Source: Pseudomonadota bacterium
GTDB lineage: Bacteria > Pseudomonadota > Alphaproteobacteria > Rhizobiales > Rhizobiaceae
Assembly (NCBI GenBank): GCA_023444445.1
Contig: JAEXMK010000129.1
Location: forward strand, 9,300 to 73,299
DNA: 64,000 bases
Reading direction: 5' to 3'
Shown piece by piece: positions 52,780 through 63,520 of this stretch. The translations under genes and the position numbers were made by a program. Every line of letters starts with the position of its first letter. Position 1 is the first letter of the stretch. The notes beneath the pieces were generated by a model, which searched no databases, was not told the origin of the DNA, and worked only from the letters and a program-made list of their open reading frames with translations.

Positions 52780-54045
52780 TTACCAGCCGTTGCCTTTGAG
52801 ATCGGTCAGTTCAACCTCGAGGAGCTCGAGATTTTCCGCCGCCGTACCGTTGCCGGAGAGCGTGTTGTGCACGGCGCCCCAGAACTTGGCGGAAACCTCG
52901 TTGTATTTCACCTTGGCCGAGGCGGAAGGACGCGGAACGGCGGTCTGGAAGATCGGCTTCCATGTCGGCATGAAGGGCTGTGCCGCCGCGACATCCTTGT
53001 CGTCGTAAAGCGAAGCGATCGTCGGCATGTTGGACAGCTGGATCGCGCGCATCTTCTGGGTGTCTTTCGATGCCAGGAACTTCACGAGCTGGATTGCTGC
53101 TTCCTGATCGTCGGAATATTTAGAGACGGCAAGGTTCCAGCCGCCGAGTGTCGAAGCAGGGGCTTCGCCTTCCGCGCCAGCCGGCAGCGGGGTGACGCCG
53201 AACTTGCCCTTGATTGCGCTGTCGTCGCCGTTGCCCAGGGCATAAGCATAGGGCCAGTTGCGCATGAAGATGGAATTGCCGGTTTGCCAGACGCCGCGTG
53301 CCTCTTCTTCCTTGTAAGCAAGTACGCCCTGCGGCGCGATGGTGCCAACCCAGCCCTTCGCCGTTTCGATGGCGGCTGCTGCTTTTTCATTGTTCACGGA
53401 GATATCGCCATTGGTCTCCACAATATGGCCGCCACCGGCAGAGGCGATCCATTCCAGGGCGTTGCAGGTCAGTCCCTCATAGGCGCTGCCCTGAAAAACG
53501 AAGCCCCAGAGATCCTTCTGGCCAGCCTCACGCTCCTTGTCCTGAATTTCCTTGGCGGTCTCACTCAGCTCCTTCCATGTCTTCGGCGGCTGCTTGCCAT
53601 ATTTTTCCAGAAGATCCTTGCGATAGAAAAGCGCTGGCGCGTCGGTGAACATCGGCATGGCGACGAGCTTGCCGTCTACCGTCTGCGATGCGACGATGGA
53701 GGGGAAATGATCGCCGATGACATCCTTGGTCGCTGCGGTCAGATCCACGAACTGGTCGGCGAGCTGCGGTGCCCAGATCACGTCCGTCTGGTAGACGTCG
53801 ACATCCTTGTTACCGGCGGCAAGCCATAGGCGGTACTGACTGAACTGCTCGCTTGATGATGACGGCATGGTGACGAGATTGACCTTGTGACCGGTCTCTT
53901 TCTCGAAAGCGGCGATCCGTTCGCGGAAGAACGCGATGTTCTTTCCGGTTGAATTGGCGGCGATGGAAAGTTCGGCTGCTTGCACCGAAACGGCGGCGGC
54001 AAGTACGCTACCGCACAGGAACAAAGTCTTCATGGAAATATTCAT
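52780..54045 (-). CDS. thuE: ThuE, trehalose/maltitol ABC transporter binding protein
   Basis: A 421-residue periplasmic sugar-binding protein. Signal peptide MNISMKTLFLCGSVLAAAVSVQA precedes AELSIAANSTGKNIAFFRERIAAFEKETGH. Features: TMPSSSSEQFSQYRLWLAAGNKDVDVYQTDVIWAPQLADQF, PMFTDAPALFYRKDLLEKYG, and the family-typical GGWNLAVSKYSDDQEAAIQLVKFLAS. ATG 54045 has GGAGGAG eight bases upstream; the frame's longer start at 54138 lies in the operator region. It diverges from thuR and opens the thu operon. Confidence 0.94.
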   Translation of the reverse strand: MNISMKTLFLCGSVLAAAVSVQAAELSIAANSTGKNIAFFRERIAAFEKETGHKVNLVTMPSSSSEQFSQYRLWLAAGNKDVDVYQTDVIWAPQLADQFVDLTAATKDVIGDHFPSIVASQTVDGKLVAMPMFTDAPALFYRKDLLEKYGKQPPKTWKELSETAKEIQDKEREAGQKDLWGFVFQGSAYEGLTCNALEWIASAGGGHIVETNGDISVNNEKAAAAIETAKGWVGTIAPQGVLAYKEEEARGVWQTGNSIFMRNWPYAYALGNGDDSAIKGKFGVTPLPAGAEGEAPASTLGGWNLAVSKYSDDQEAAIQLVKFLASKDTQKMRAIQLSNMPTIASLYDDKDVAAAQPFMPTWKPIFQTAVPRPSASAKVKYNEVSAKFWGAVHNTLSGNGTAAENLELLEVELTDLKGNGW

Positions 54046-54085
54046 TGTCAAACTCCTCCGTTGACGCTCCCGATTGTCCTCAAAA

Positions 54086-54101
54086 TTGAAAGCGCTTTTG
54101 A
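54086..54101. promoter_or_regulatory. Putative ThuR operator, proximal
   Basis: TTGAAAGCGCTTTTGA, core AAAGCGCTTT, is a near-perfect palindrome of LacI-family type. It lies 41 bases before the thuE start, where repressor binding would block the operon's promoter. Confidence 0.65.
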
Positions 54102-54212
54102 CTGGTGCGAGGCTCTCAAAAGTCATGCAATCTGTCAATACTCTTTCTAATACGCTGAGAATCGGGTGTTTCTGCCTGCAATTTCTCGGCGTTTGCCTTT
54201 CAGAATGATCAA

Positions 54213-54226
54213 CTGTAAGGTTTCAG
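54213..54226. promoter_or_regulatory. Operator-like motif between thuE and thuR
   Basis: CTGTAAGGTTTCAG matches the sites near the other sugar operon (39480 and 40860) in 13 and 12 of 14 positions. It lies between the two putative ThuR operators. Confidence 0.45.
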
Positions 54227-54233
54227 GTGGGAG

Positions 54234-54257
54234 AAAATTGAAATCGTTTTCAATTTT
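54234..54257. promoter_or_regulatory. Putative ThuR operator, distal
   Basis: AAAATTGAAATC at 54234-54245 and GTTTTCAATTTT at 54246-54257 are inverted with one mismatch in 12. TTGAAA with TTTCAA arms matches the proximal site, so one regulator probably binds both. It is 45 bases before the thuR start and may mediate autoregulation. Confidence 0.65.
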
Positions 54258-54301
54258 TGTCGGCTTGAAAAAACCGCGGCGGCAACGCATGCAGGGGCAA
54301 A

Positions 54302-55327
54302 TTGGCAAAAAACATGAAGCTCAAGGAATTCGCAGCAAAGGTTGGGCTCTCGCCTACCACCGTCAGCCGGGCGCTTGGCGGCTACCCCGAAGTGCGCGAG
54401 GAGACGCGCCAGCGGGTGATGGAGGCTGCGCTGAAATATGGCTACCGGCCCAATGCCAACGCCGTCAGGCTGGCAACGGGCAGGGCCGGCGCCATCGGCG
54501 TCGTCATGGGTCGCTCAGGCGGCGGACATTTCTTTTCGGAATTCATGGGCGGCATGGCGACCCGACTTGAACGGGAAGAAACAGATATTCTTGTCAGCGT
54601 CACCGTCGACAATAATCTCGATGAGGAACTGGCGATTTTCAGCCGGCTGGCAGCGAGCGGCCGGGTGGATGGCATCATCGTGCATTCGCCGCGCCCGGAG
54701 GATGAGCGTATCGCGTTGCTGAACCGGTTGGGTGTGCCCTTCATCGTGCATGGCCGATCAAAGACGCCTTTCGAACATGCCTGGCTCGATATCGACAACC
54801 ACGATGTGACCTATCGTCCGACGATCCATTTTCTGGAGCGCGGACACAGGCGCATCGCCCTTATCAATGGTCCGGTTGGCCGCACCTTCGTGCAGGACCG
54901 CGAGCAGGGTTTTCGCGAGGCGCTGGCGACGCACGGCATTACGCCGGATCCGCGCTTTATGATGAATGAGCACTTCAGCGAAGAAACGGCCTTTCGCTTC
55001 GCCCGCTCGCTGCTGGAACAGACACCGCGCCCCACGGCCTTTGTGGCGGGTGCGATGATGACGGCCCAGGGTGTCTATCGCGCCGCGACGCAGATGGGGC
55101 TGACGATCGGCAGGGATGTCTCCGTCATCGCCCATGACGACGTGTTTCCTTACCTGACACCGGAAAGCATGATGCCGCCGCTTTCCACCACCCGCTCGTC
55201 CATGCGCATGGCGGGCATGCGGGTAACGGACCTGCTTTTGCAGATCGTGGGTGGCCGCCCTGTCCGCGAGGTTCAGGAATTGTGGCCGGTCGAGCTGATC
55301 TTGCGGGAATCGGTCGGTCCAGCCTGA
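54302..55327 (+). CDS. thuR: LacI-family regulator of the thu operon
   Basis: A 341-residue repressor. HTH MKLKEFAAKVGLSPTTVSRALGGYPEV at the start (helix-turn-helix with VSRALGG), hinge YGYRPNANAVRLATGRAG, then a periplasmic-binding-like effector domain ending in LLLQIVGGRPVREVQELWPVELILRES. The start is TTG 54302 if translation uses AGGGG at 54293-54297; ATG 54314 would be too far from any ribosome site. It diverges from thuE and probably senses an inducing disaccharide. Confidence 0.9.
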   Translation: MAKNMKLKEFAAKVGLSPTTVSRALGGYPEVREETRQRVMEAALKYGYRPNANAVRLATGRAGAIGVVMGRSGGGHFFSEFMGGMATRLEREETDILVSVTVDNNLDEELAIFSRLAASGRVDGIIVHSPRPEDERIALLNRLGVPFIVHGRSKTPFEHAWLDIDNHDVTYRPTIHFLERGHRRIALINGPVGRTFVQDREQGFREALATHGITPDPRFMMNEHFSEETAFRFARSLLEQTPRPTAFVAGAMMTAQGVYRAATQMGLTIGRDVSVIAHDDVFPYLTPESMMPPLSTTRSSMRMAGMRVTDLLLQIVGGRPVREVQELWPVELILRESVGPA

Positions 55328-55500
55328 GCCTAGTACCATAGCTCACTGATTCCACTCCATTTTGTGAACGTTAGTTGATATCGTTCGCCTTTCCTCATCT
55401 ATTCGTTAAATCAGTCTCATGTATAATCGGATCAGCACGGGTTTAATGGAACAGGGCCCGTGCCAGCGCGTTGAGGGGATGCGTCGAAGGAGGATGACTG

Positions 55501-55698
55501 ATGTTTGAATTTTTAAAGCCGCAACAGCTGACTGTGATCGACGACGTGGAGGCGACAGGCACCTATGCCGATGCCCTTCTCAACGTTCCAAGCCCGGAAC
55601 TCACCCGTTCGACTGCCCGCGAGCATGGTCATGAAGCCCATTCCCGTGACTATTGCGAAAACCGCGATATTTCGCGCAGCGCGCTCGGGTTCGCCTGA
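55501..55698 (+). CDS. Small hypothetical protein
   Basis: A 65-residue protein, acidic, without signal peptide or membrane helix (MFEFLKPQQLTVIDDVEATGTYADAL and on). I do not recognise the family. A good GGAGGA site lies just before the ATG, supporting translation. Confidence 0.55.
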   Translation: MFEFLKPQQLTVIDDVEATGTYADALLNVPSPELTRSTAREHGHEAHSRDYCENRDISRSALGFA

Positions 55699-55920
55699 GC
55701 TGTCGCAAAGACCTTCCTGAAAAACGGAACGGACCTGCCGCCCCCGCGTTTACCCGCACGACCCGCAGGGCGGCGCAACTTGAACCTAAGGGACCTTACC
55801 GGCATGCGACCGATGGGCGAATTGGATGTTGCGCCGCCTGAATGGTGACGGCGCGTGCGCGTTGTCCCGAGAGATTGGAGCGTTGCCGTAATAGACCGGC
55901 GCGTTCATTAGGAGGCCGCA

Positions 55921-56079
55921 ATGTCGACCGTTCCCGTCGAGCCCTATCCCGAACCGCCGATGCCCGTGCCGCCGCAGCCGGATATTCCACCGGTGGAGGA
56001 GCCGGAGCCCGACCGCTTACCGGATGAAGTTCCAACGCCCAACCCCGATGAAAATGACGGGCCCCTGAAGATTTTTTAG
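55921..56079 (+). CDS. Small proline-rich protein
   Basis: A 52-residue protein, MSTVPVEPYPEPPMPVPPQP then a Pro/Glu-rich body, ending DENDGPLKIF. About a third of residues are proline. An AGGAGG site lies six bases before the ATG. Similar small Pro-rich proteins occur in Rhizobiaceae, but no function is known to me. Confidence 0.6.
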   Translation: MSTVPVEPYPEPPMPVPPQPDIPPVEEPEPDRLPDEVPTPNPDENDGPLKIF

Positions 56080-56109
56080 AGTCTTGTCTGAGCTGATGTT
56101 TACCTTGAA

Positions 56110-57947
<1,838 letters not shown>

Positions 57948-58119
57948 TCGGCCCCGAGCTGGCGTCATCCAGCATCACGGCCTTGTGTCCCTATGATTAA
58001 CGAAAGGGTAACGTCTGTTCACGAGACTTTGTCCATGGGCGAGGTTGCCGTGTTGTGGCCACCTTCAGTAGTTATGCGTCTGCCGATAAGGCGGGCAAAT
58101 CAGGCGGGTAGAACGATCC

Positions 58120-59175
58120 ATGGGCATGCAGGCATTGCTGGATTTCGCGGTTGCGGGGTTGCGGCAAAAGGTTAGGGCAGGGGCAAGAATGGCTGCGATC
58201 GTCACGATCGGCGGCACGCTTGCCGCGTGTACCTCAATGGGCCTCGACAGCGTCAAGAAGGATCCGCCGAAACTGTCGTCCAAGATGATGGCGCAGATGT
58301 CGGCCAAGAGCATGCGTCCCGAAAGCCCGGTGCTCGTTCGCATTTTCAAGCAGGAAAGCGAACTCGAGGTCTGGAAGGTCGACAAGACGGGAAATTATGC
58401 GCTGCTCAAGGCCTATCCCATGTGCCGCTGGTCCGGTAAGCTCGGTCCCAAGATGAAAACGGGTGACCGGCAGGCGCCGGAAGGTTTTTATCATGTCTCA
58501 GCCAGCATGCTGAACCCGAATTCGCAATATTATGTTTCCTTCAATCTCGGTTATCCCAACCGGCTGGAATCCGCGCTGGGTTACACCGGTGAGGCGCTGA
58601 TGGTGCATGGTGCCTGCTCGTCGTCCGGCTGCTACGCCATGACCGACCAACAGGTAGGCGAGATCTACGCCATCGTCGCTCGGGCATTACAGGGCGGGCA
58701 GGACCGCTTTCAGGTACAGGCCTATCCCTTCCGCATGAGCGCCCGCAACATGGTGGCGCATCGTGATGATCCCAACATGCCGTTCTGGAAAACGCTGAAG
58801 GAAGGTTACGATTATTTCGAGGTGACGCGCCGCCAGCCCAAGGTTTCTGTCTGCGGCCGACGTTACGTCTTCAACAGTGAATTTGCCGGCGGCGAACCTG
58901 CCGATCCGCTGGCAGCCTGCCCGCCGGCCGTCAACCAGCAGGATCCGCAGGTGGCGTCCAGACTGGCTGAAGAGCAACAAAAACTTGTTGCCGCGATGAG
59001 CGAGGGAACTTCTGCCCCGCTCAACGCGTATGTAGACGGCGGCATGCATCCGAGCTTCCGGGCCATTCTGAAATCAAGCGGCGCCAAGGTCATGGCATCG
59101 CAGGTTTCCGGCACGAAGTACCCTATCAGCCGCCCAGAGGCGGCGCTGGCCGACCCCTTTGCCAGCGCGAGATGA
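58120..59175 (+). CDS. L,D-transpeptidase-like lipoprotein (YkuD/YafK type)
   Basis: A 351-residue protein. Residues up to Cys37 (TLAAC) look like a lipoprotein signal, so it probably sits in the cell envelope. The catalytic motif HGACSSSGCYAM at residues 163-174 is HxxxxxSxGC-like of L,D-transpeptidases; catalytic Cys171. Such enzymes make 3-3 peptidoglycan crosslinks or attach proteins, which is prominent in Rhizobiales. ATG 58120 is used; ATG 58189 with AGGGG upstream is an alternative start that would lack the basic n-region. It precedes a second L,D-transpeptidase gene. Confidence 0.85.
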   Translation: MGMQALLDFAVAGLRQKVRAGARMAAIVTIGGTLAACTSMGLDSVKKDPPKLSSKMMAQMSAKSMRPESPVLVRIFKQESELEVWKVDKTGNYALLKAYPMCRWSGKLGPKMKTGDRQAPEGFYHVSASMLNPNSQYYVSFNLGYPNRLESALGYTGEALMVHGACSSSGCYAMTDQQVGEIYAIVARALQGGQDRFQVQAYPFRMSARNMVAHRDDPNMPFWKTLKEGYDYFEVTRRQPKVSVCGRRYVFNSEFAGGEPADPLAACPPAVNQQDPQVASRLAEEQQKLVAAMSEGTSAPLNAYVDGGMHPSFRAILKSSGAKVMASQVSGTKYPISRPEAALADPFASAR

Positions 59176-59194
59176 TGTAAATGAGGTTTTTCAA

Positions 59195-59980
59195 TTGAAC
59201 GAGACGACGACGACCCGTCGGGGTTTCCTGCTTGGAGCAGGCGGATTGGCGCTTGCCGGCCTTGCGGGCTGCAACACCACGGCGCGTGAGGCCGCAAGGC
59301 CTGCCGCACCGGCCGAAGATCCGATGTATGCGCTGATGTACGGCCCGAAGCCGGACGAGCAGTTCCCGCTGCCGGAAATTCCCTATAAGCGCATTCCGCG
59401 CCAGTTTCTGCGGCAGATGGTGGCGAACCCGACCGGTGAGCGTCCCGGTGTCATCGTGGTCGATACCGCCAATCATTTTCTCTATCTTACCTATGAAGAC
59501 GGTCAGGCCATGCGTTACGGCGTCGGTCTGGGCCGTGCCGGTTTCGAATGGGCCGGTCGTGGCGTGATCCAGTACAAGCGGCAATGGCCGCGCTGGACAC
59601 CGCCCGACGAGATGATCGCCCGCCAGCCGGAACTGGAACCCTATAGCAGCCGTAATGGCGGCATGGAGCCGGGCCTTAAAAATCCGCTCGGCGCGCGTGC
59701 GCTTTATATCTTCAAGGACGGCAAGGATACTATCTACCGTCTGCACGGTTCGCCGGAATGGTGGACCATCGGCAAGTCGGTCTCTTCAGGCTGCGTACGC
59801 CTGCTGAACCAGGATATCGTCGATCTCTACAATCGCGTGCCTGATGGAACGCCGATCGTGGTGACGGCGCTCGGTCCGGCACAGCAGGGCGTGCCGATCG
59901 GGCAGGCGGGCGTCCCGATGGCGCAATATGGCAATGGCGTTATCGGCGACGGGCTGTCCCAGCCGGCACAGGCCTATTGA
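59195..59980 (+). CDS. L,D-transpeptidase (ErfK/YbiS/YcfS family), probable Tat or lipoprotein
   Basis: A 261-residue envelope enzyme. The N-terminus LNETTTTRRGFLLGAGGLALAGLAGCN combines a twin-arginine motif with a lipobox Cys. The YkuD domain covers PGVIVVDTANHFLYLTYEDGQAMRYGVGLG, then HGSPEWWTIGKSVSSGCVRLLN with catalytic Cys200. Pairs with the L,D-transpeptidase just upstream. The start is TTG 59195, with GAGG 9 bases before it; the frame is open further upstream to 59159. Confidence 0.88.
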   Translation: MNETTTTRRGFLLGAGGLALAGLAGCNTTAREAARPAAPAEDPMYALMYGPKPDEQFPLPEIPYKRIPRQFLRQMVANPTGERPGVIVVDTANHFLYLTYEDGQAMRYGVGLGRAGFEWAGRGVIQYKRQWPRWTPPDEMIARQPELEPYSSRNGGMEPGLKNPLGARALYIFKDGKDTIYRLHGSPEWWTIGKSVSSGCVRLLNQDIVDLYNRVPDGTPIVVTALGPAQQGVPIGQAGVPMAQYGNGVIGDGLSQPAQAY

Positions 59981-60017
59981 TAACAACAGCCTCACTTCAA
60001 GGGGCTAACGAATCGAG

Positions 60018-60044
60018 AAATGCCGGCTTAAAGCCGGCATTTTT
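60018..60044. terminator. Bidirectional terminator
   Basis: AAATGCCGGCTT-A-AAGCCGGCATTT with T runs on both strands. It closes the L,D-transpeptidase operon rightward and the chemoreceptor gene leftward. Confidence 0.85.
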
Positions 60045-60074
60045 CTGCTAGAAATTCCTTGCTTCACAATCGTT

Positions 60075-61895
60075 TCATGCGACCCGGCGGGTCTCTTCCC
60101 GATTGCCCGCAGTTTCCACATCCAGATGGAAGCGCGATACAAGTGCGCGCAGCCTTGCCGTTTCGGTGGCCAGCGTTGCTGAGGCGGCGGTGGATTGCTC
60201 CACCATGGCCGCATTTTGCTGGGTGGCCTGATCCATGGCGTTCACCGCCGCATTGATTTCGGCAAGACCGGTCGATTGTTCGGTGGATGATGTGGCGATG
60301 GCATTCATATGGCGGTCGATTCCGGCGATGCGTTCGCCAATATCCTTCAGCGCCGTGCCGGTATCGAGAACCAGCTTGACACCGCTTTCCACCTCGGTGG
60401 ACGATTGCCGGATGTGATCGCGGATTTCGCTTGCGGCCTTTGCCGCGCGTTGGGCGAGATCGCGCACCTCTTGGGCCACCACGGCAAAACCCTTGCCGGC
60501 CTCACCGGCGCGGGCGGCCTCAACCCCGGCATTCAGCGCCAGCAGGTTGGTCTGGAAGGCGATTTCATCGATCACGCCGACAATGCCGTTGATCTGCCGC
60601 GACGAGGCCTCGATGCGACGCATCGCTTCTTCGGCATGCGCCACCACCTCGACTGATTTCATTGCGCTGTGATTGGCATCGGTGGCGGCGAGCCGTGCTT
60701 CGGTGGCGCGCTTGTTGGCATTCGAGACGTTGACGGTGATTTCGTCGAGTGCGGCCGCTGTCTGCTCAAGGGAAGCGGCCTGATTTTCCGTGCGGCGCGA
60801 AAGATCGCCTGCGCCGGCGGCGATTTCCCGGCTGCTGCCGTCAATCGTGCCGACGCCATCAGAAATCGCGACGAGCGTTTCGGCCAGTTGCCGGACCGAA
60901 CTGTTGAAATCGTGGCGCAGGGCCTCGAACTGCGGTGCGAAGGCATCGTTGAGCTGAAAGGCCAGATCTCCTGAGGCGAGCCGTTTCAGGCCGGCCGCGA
61001 GACCGGAGGTAGCGATGCGCAGCCTTTCGGAAGCCTCCTCTTCAGCCTGCCTGCGGGTCGCTTCCTGATCGGCTTCCGCTTGCCGGCGGGCGGCCGCTGC
61101 CTGTTCCTCAAGTGCTCGATTTGCAATGGCTGCCTGCCGGAAGATTTCGACTGCACCTGACATGGAGCCGATCTCGTCCTTGCGATCGATGCCAGAGGGG
61201 GTTTGTGACGTATCGCCGCCCGCAAGGCCCTCCATATTCTTCGACAATTGCAGGATGGGACGGATAATCGATTTGCGGGTGAGAAGGAAAAGGCCGGCGC
61301 AGAAAAGTGCTGCGACGATCAAAAGTCCCTTCAACACAAGGTCAATTGCCGCCTTGGTCTTCTCGCTTTCGGCCGATGCTGCGTCGGAGAGTGCCTGAAT
61401 TTGGTCACCTGCCGTTTCCATGGCTTTTTCCAACGCAGAGAATTGCCGCATGAATTCGGGCATCAGCTTCGTTGCTTCCTCCGGGTTGGTGCCGGCAAGT
61501 GCCACCACCGCATTGGCTGCATCCATATAGGCGAGAAGCGGCTTTTCGACGCCGTCTATAACGGTTTTGACATTGGTGCCTGATGACAACGACTTGTTTG
61601 TCTCGATAGCCTCGCGAAAGCTGGCTTCGTGCTCGTCAAGATCTGCCTTGACGGCCTTGAGATCGATATTCATTCGCGCATTCGCAGAAAGAATGGCGGC
61701 AAGCACATCGGACCGCAGCGCGTCATGCATCATATCCGCCTGCATGTGGTTGCGAAGGACATCAGCCGAAAGGGCCACGTATTCGCTGTTGCTGTTCAGC
61801 GTTGCTGCTGACCATATGCCGATCCCGGCGGCGCTTCCGGTGATGGAAAAGATTGCAATACTCGCCAATATTATTTTGGTTTTAATCGATGCCAT
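60075..61895 (-). CDS. Transmembrane methyl-accepting chemotaxis protein
   Basis: A 606-residue receptor. First transmembrane helix at residues about 7-30, periplasmic ligand region 31-188, second helix around 190-210, a HAMP region, then the cytoplasmic signalling domain with [41 protein letters not shown] (as in the family consensus), and a C-terminal tail. Periplasmic region is helical, suggesting a four-helix-bundle sensor; ligand unknown. A 29-base inverted repeat lies 40 bases upstream. Confidence 0.92.
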   Translation of the reverse strand: MASIKTKIILASIAIFSITGSAAGIGIWSAATLNSNSEYVALSADVLRNHMQADMMHDALRSDVLAAILSANARMNIDLKAVKADLDEHEASFREAIETNKSLSSGTNVKTVIDGVEKPLLAYMDAANAVVALAGTNPEEATKLMPEFMRQFSALEKAMETAGDQIQALSDAASAESEKTKAAIDLVLKGLLIVAALFCAGLFLLTRKSIIRPILQLSKNMEGLAGGDTSQTPSGIDRKDEIGSMSGAVEIFRQAAIANRALEEQAAAARRQAEADQEATRRQAEEEASERLRIATSGLAAGLKRLASGDLAFQLNDAFAPQFEALRHDFNSSVRQLAETLVAISDGVGTIDGSSREIAAGAGDLSRRTENQAASLEQTAAALDEITVNVSNANKRATEARLAATDANHSAMKSVEVVAHAEEAMRRIEASSRQINGIVGVIDEIAFQTNLLALNAGVEAARAGEAGKGFAVVAQEVRDLAQRAAKAASEIRDHIRQSSTEVESGVKLVLDTGTALKDIGERIAGIDRHMNAIATSSTEQSTGLAEINAAVNAMDQATQQNAAMVEQSTAASATLATETARLRALVSRFHLDVETAGNREETRRVA

Positions 61896-61934
61896 TGGAG
61901 CGGTTCCCGCGTAAATGTTATACTTTGGGAAGGT

Positions 61935-61963
61935 AATAGATCATGCTTAATAAATGATCTATT
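61935..61963. promoter_or_regulatory. Inverted repeat upstream of chemoreceptor gene
   Basis: AATAGATCAT and ATGATCTATT, perfect over ten bases with a 9-base spacer. It is in the promoter region of the chemoreceptor gene; it may be an operator or a leader hairpin. Confidence 0.45.
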
Positions 61964-61983
61964 TTCTCTGTAGGCTTGATAAA

Positions 61984-62018
61984 TGCAAAAAAGGCTGCAT
62001 TTTGTATTGCAGCCTTTT
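61984..62018 (-). terminator. Rho-independent terminator of aminotransferase gene
   Basis: On the minus strand AAAAGGCTGCA and TGCAGCCTTTT form an 11-bp stem with an 8-base loop, followed by more T. It lies 20 bases after the aminotransferase stop. Confidence 0.85.
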
Positions 62019-62038
62019 CTTTATTAGAGTTTTTAATT

Positions 62039-63373
62039 TTATTGCGCGCGCTTAAGGGCGTCGCCGAGAATTGACACGATATCGTCAAAGTGGGATTTTT
62101 CGGCGATCAGCGGCGGCGAAAGGGCGATGATGTCGCCGGTGACGCGAATGAGCAGGCCGCGCTCGAAGCAATCCGTAAAGACATCATAAGCGCGTGCACC
62201 GGCAGCGCCTCCGCGTGGCTGCAACTCGATGCCGGCAATGAAGCCTATGGTGCGGATGTCGATGACGTTGGGCAGGCCCTTCAGGGAATGAATGGCGTCG
62301 TGCCAGACATCCTGCAATTCGGCCGCGCGGGTGAAAAGGCCTTCATCGCGATAAATATCAAGCGTCGCGATGCCGGCGGCGCAGGCGACCGGGTGGCCGG
62401 AATAGGTATAACCGTGGAACAGTTCGATCTGGTTCTCCGGCCCATGCATCAACGCATCATGCACCTTGCGGCTGGTAAAGACCGCGCCCATGGGGATTGC
62501 GCCATTGGTGAGGCCCTTGGCGGTGGTGACGATATCTGGCGTAACGCCGAAATAGTTGGTGGCGAAGGTGGAGCCCATGCGGCCGAAACCGGTAATGACC
62601 TCATCGAAGATCAGGAGGATGCCGTGCTTGTCGCAGATGGCGCGCAGGCGCTCAAGATAGCCCTTCGGCGGCACCAGCACGCCGGTGGAGCCGGCCACCG
62701 GTTCCACGACGCAGGCGGCGATGGTTTCCGCGCCGTGCAGGGCGACCAGCCGTTCCAGATCATCCGCAAGCTCGGCCCCATGCTCGGGCTGGCCCTTCAC
62801 GAAGCTGTTCTTTGCCGGATCATGGGTGTGGCGCAGATGGTCGGCGGGGATCTGCGGGAAAACGCGACGATTATTGACGAGGCCGCCAACGGAGATGCCA
62901 CCGAAGCCGACGCCATGATAACCACGCTCGCGCCCTATCAACCGGCTGCGGGTGCCCTGGCCTATGGCGCGCTGATAGGCGATGGCAATCTTCAAAGCCG
63001 TGTCGACCGATTCCGAACCGGAGCCTGTGTAAAAGACACGATCGAGTTTCGCCCCTTCGGGGCCGGGCGCGATTTCGGCCAGTCGCTCGGCAAACTCAAA
63101 GGCAACCGGATGTCCCATCTGGAAGGAGGGCGCGTAGTCCATGGTCGAAAGCTGGTGCTTGACGGCAGAGGCAATCTGCTGGCGGCCGTGGCCTGCATTG
63201 ACGCACCATAGGCCGGCCGTGCCGTCGAGAACCTGACGGCCATCGTTGCTGGTGTAATACATGCCCTCGGCACTCGTCAGCAGGCGGGGATTGGCCTTGA
63301 ACTGACGGTTCGCGGTAAACGGCATCCAGTAGCTGTCGAGTGAGGTGGAATTGGATCGGCTTGGGTTATCCAT
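62039..63373 (-). CDS. Omega-amino acid:pyruvate aminotransferase (class III)
   Basis: A 444-residue PLP enzyme. Close in feature to omega-amino acid:pyruvate transaminase of Pseudomonas: DSYWMPFTANRQFKANPR, GTAGLWCVNAGHGRQQIASAV, GRERGYHGVGFGGIS, LLIFDEVITGFGRMGSTFA with Asp257, and TTAKGLTNGAIPMG with Lys286 (PLP-binding). Beta-alanine, GABA or another omega-amino acid is the likely donor. It diverges from an HTH-cupin regulator gene, which probably controls it. Confidence 0.92.
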   Translation of the reverse strand: MDNPSRSNSTSLDSYWMPFTANRQFKANPRLLTSAEGMYYTSNDGRQVLDGTAGLWCVNAGHGRQQIASAVKHQLSTMDYAPSFQMGHPVAFEFAERLAEIAPGPEGAKLDRVFYTGSGSESVDTALKIAIAYQRAIGQGTRSRLIGRERGYHGVGFGGISVGGLVNNRRVFPQIPADHLRHTHDPAKNSFVKGQPEHGAELADDLERLVALHGAETIAACVVEPVAGSTGVLVPPKGYLERLRAICDKHGILLIFDEVITGFGRMGSTFATNYFGVTPDIVTTAKGLTNGAIPMGAVFTSRKVHDALMHGPENQIELFHGYTYSGHPVACAAGIATLDIYRDEGLFTRAAELQDVWHDAIHSLKGLPNVIDIRTIGFIAGIELQPRGGAAGARAYDVFTDCFERGLLIRVTGDIIALSPPLIAEKSHFDDIVSILGDALKRAQ

Positions 63374-63520
63374 AACGGTTCTCCTGTTCGTTGCCGCCGA
63401 TTGAAAGCTATTTTAGCGACTGAACAAGCCCTTTTCTCTCTGTGGCCAAGTTATTGAAAATGCTATAGGCGTGAAGACATGTTTTCGATATTCTGAACAA
63501 GAGCAACGGGGGCTCACGCA

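Noticed and set aside
62090..63211. Open frame of 373 codons on the plus strand
   Set aside because: Antisense to the aminotransferase gene.
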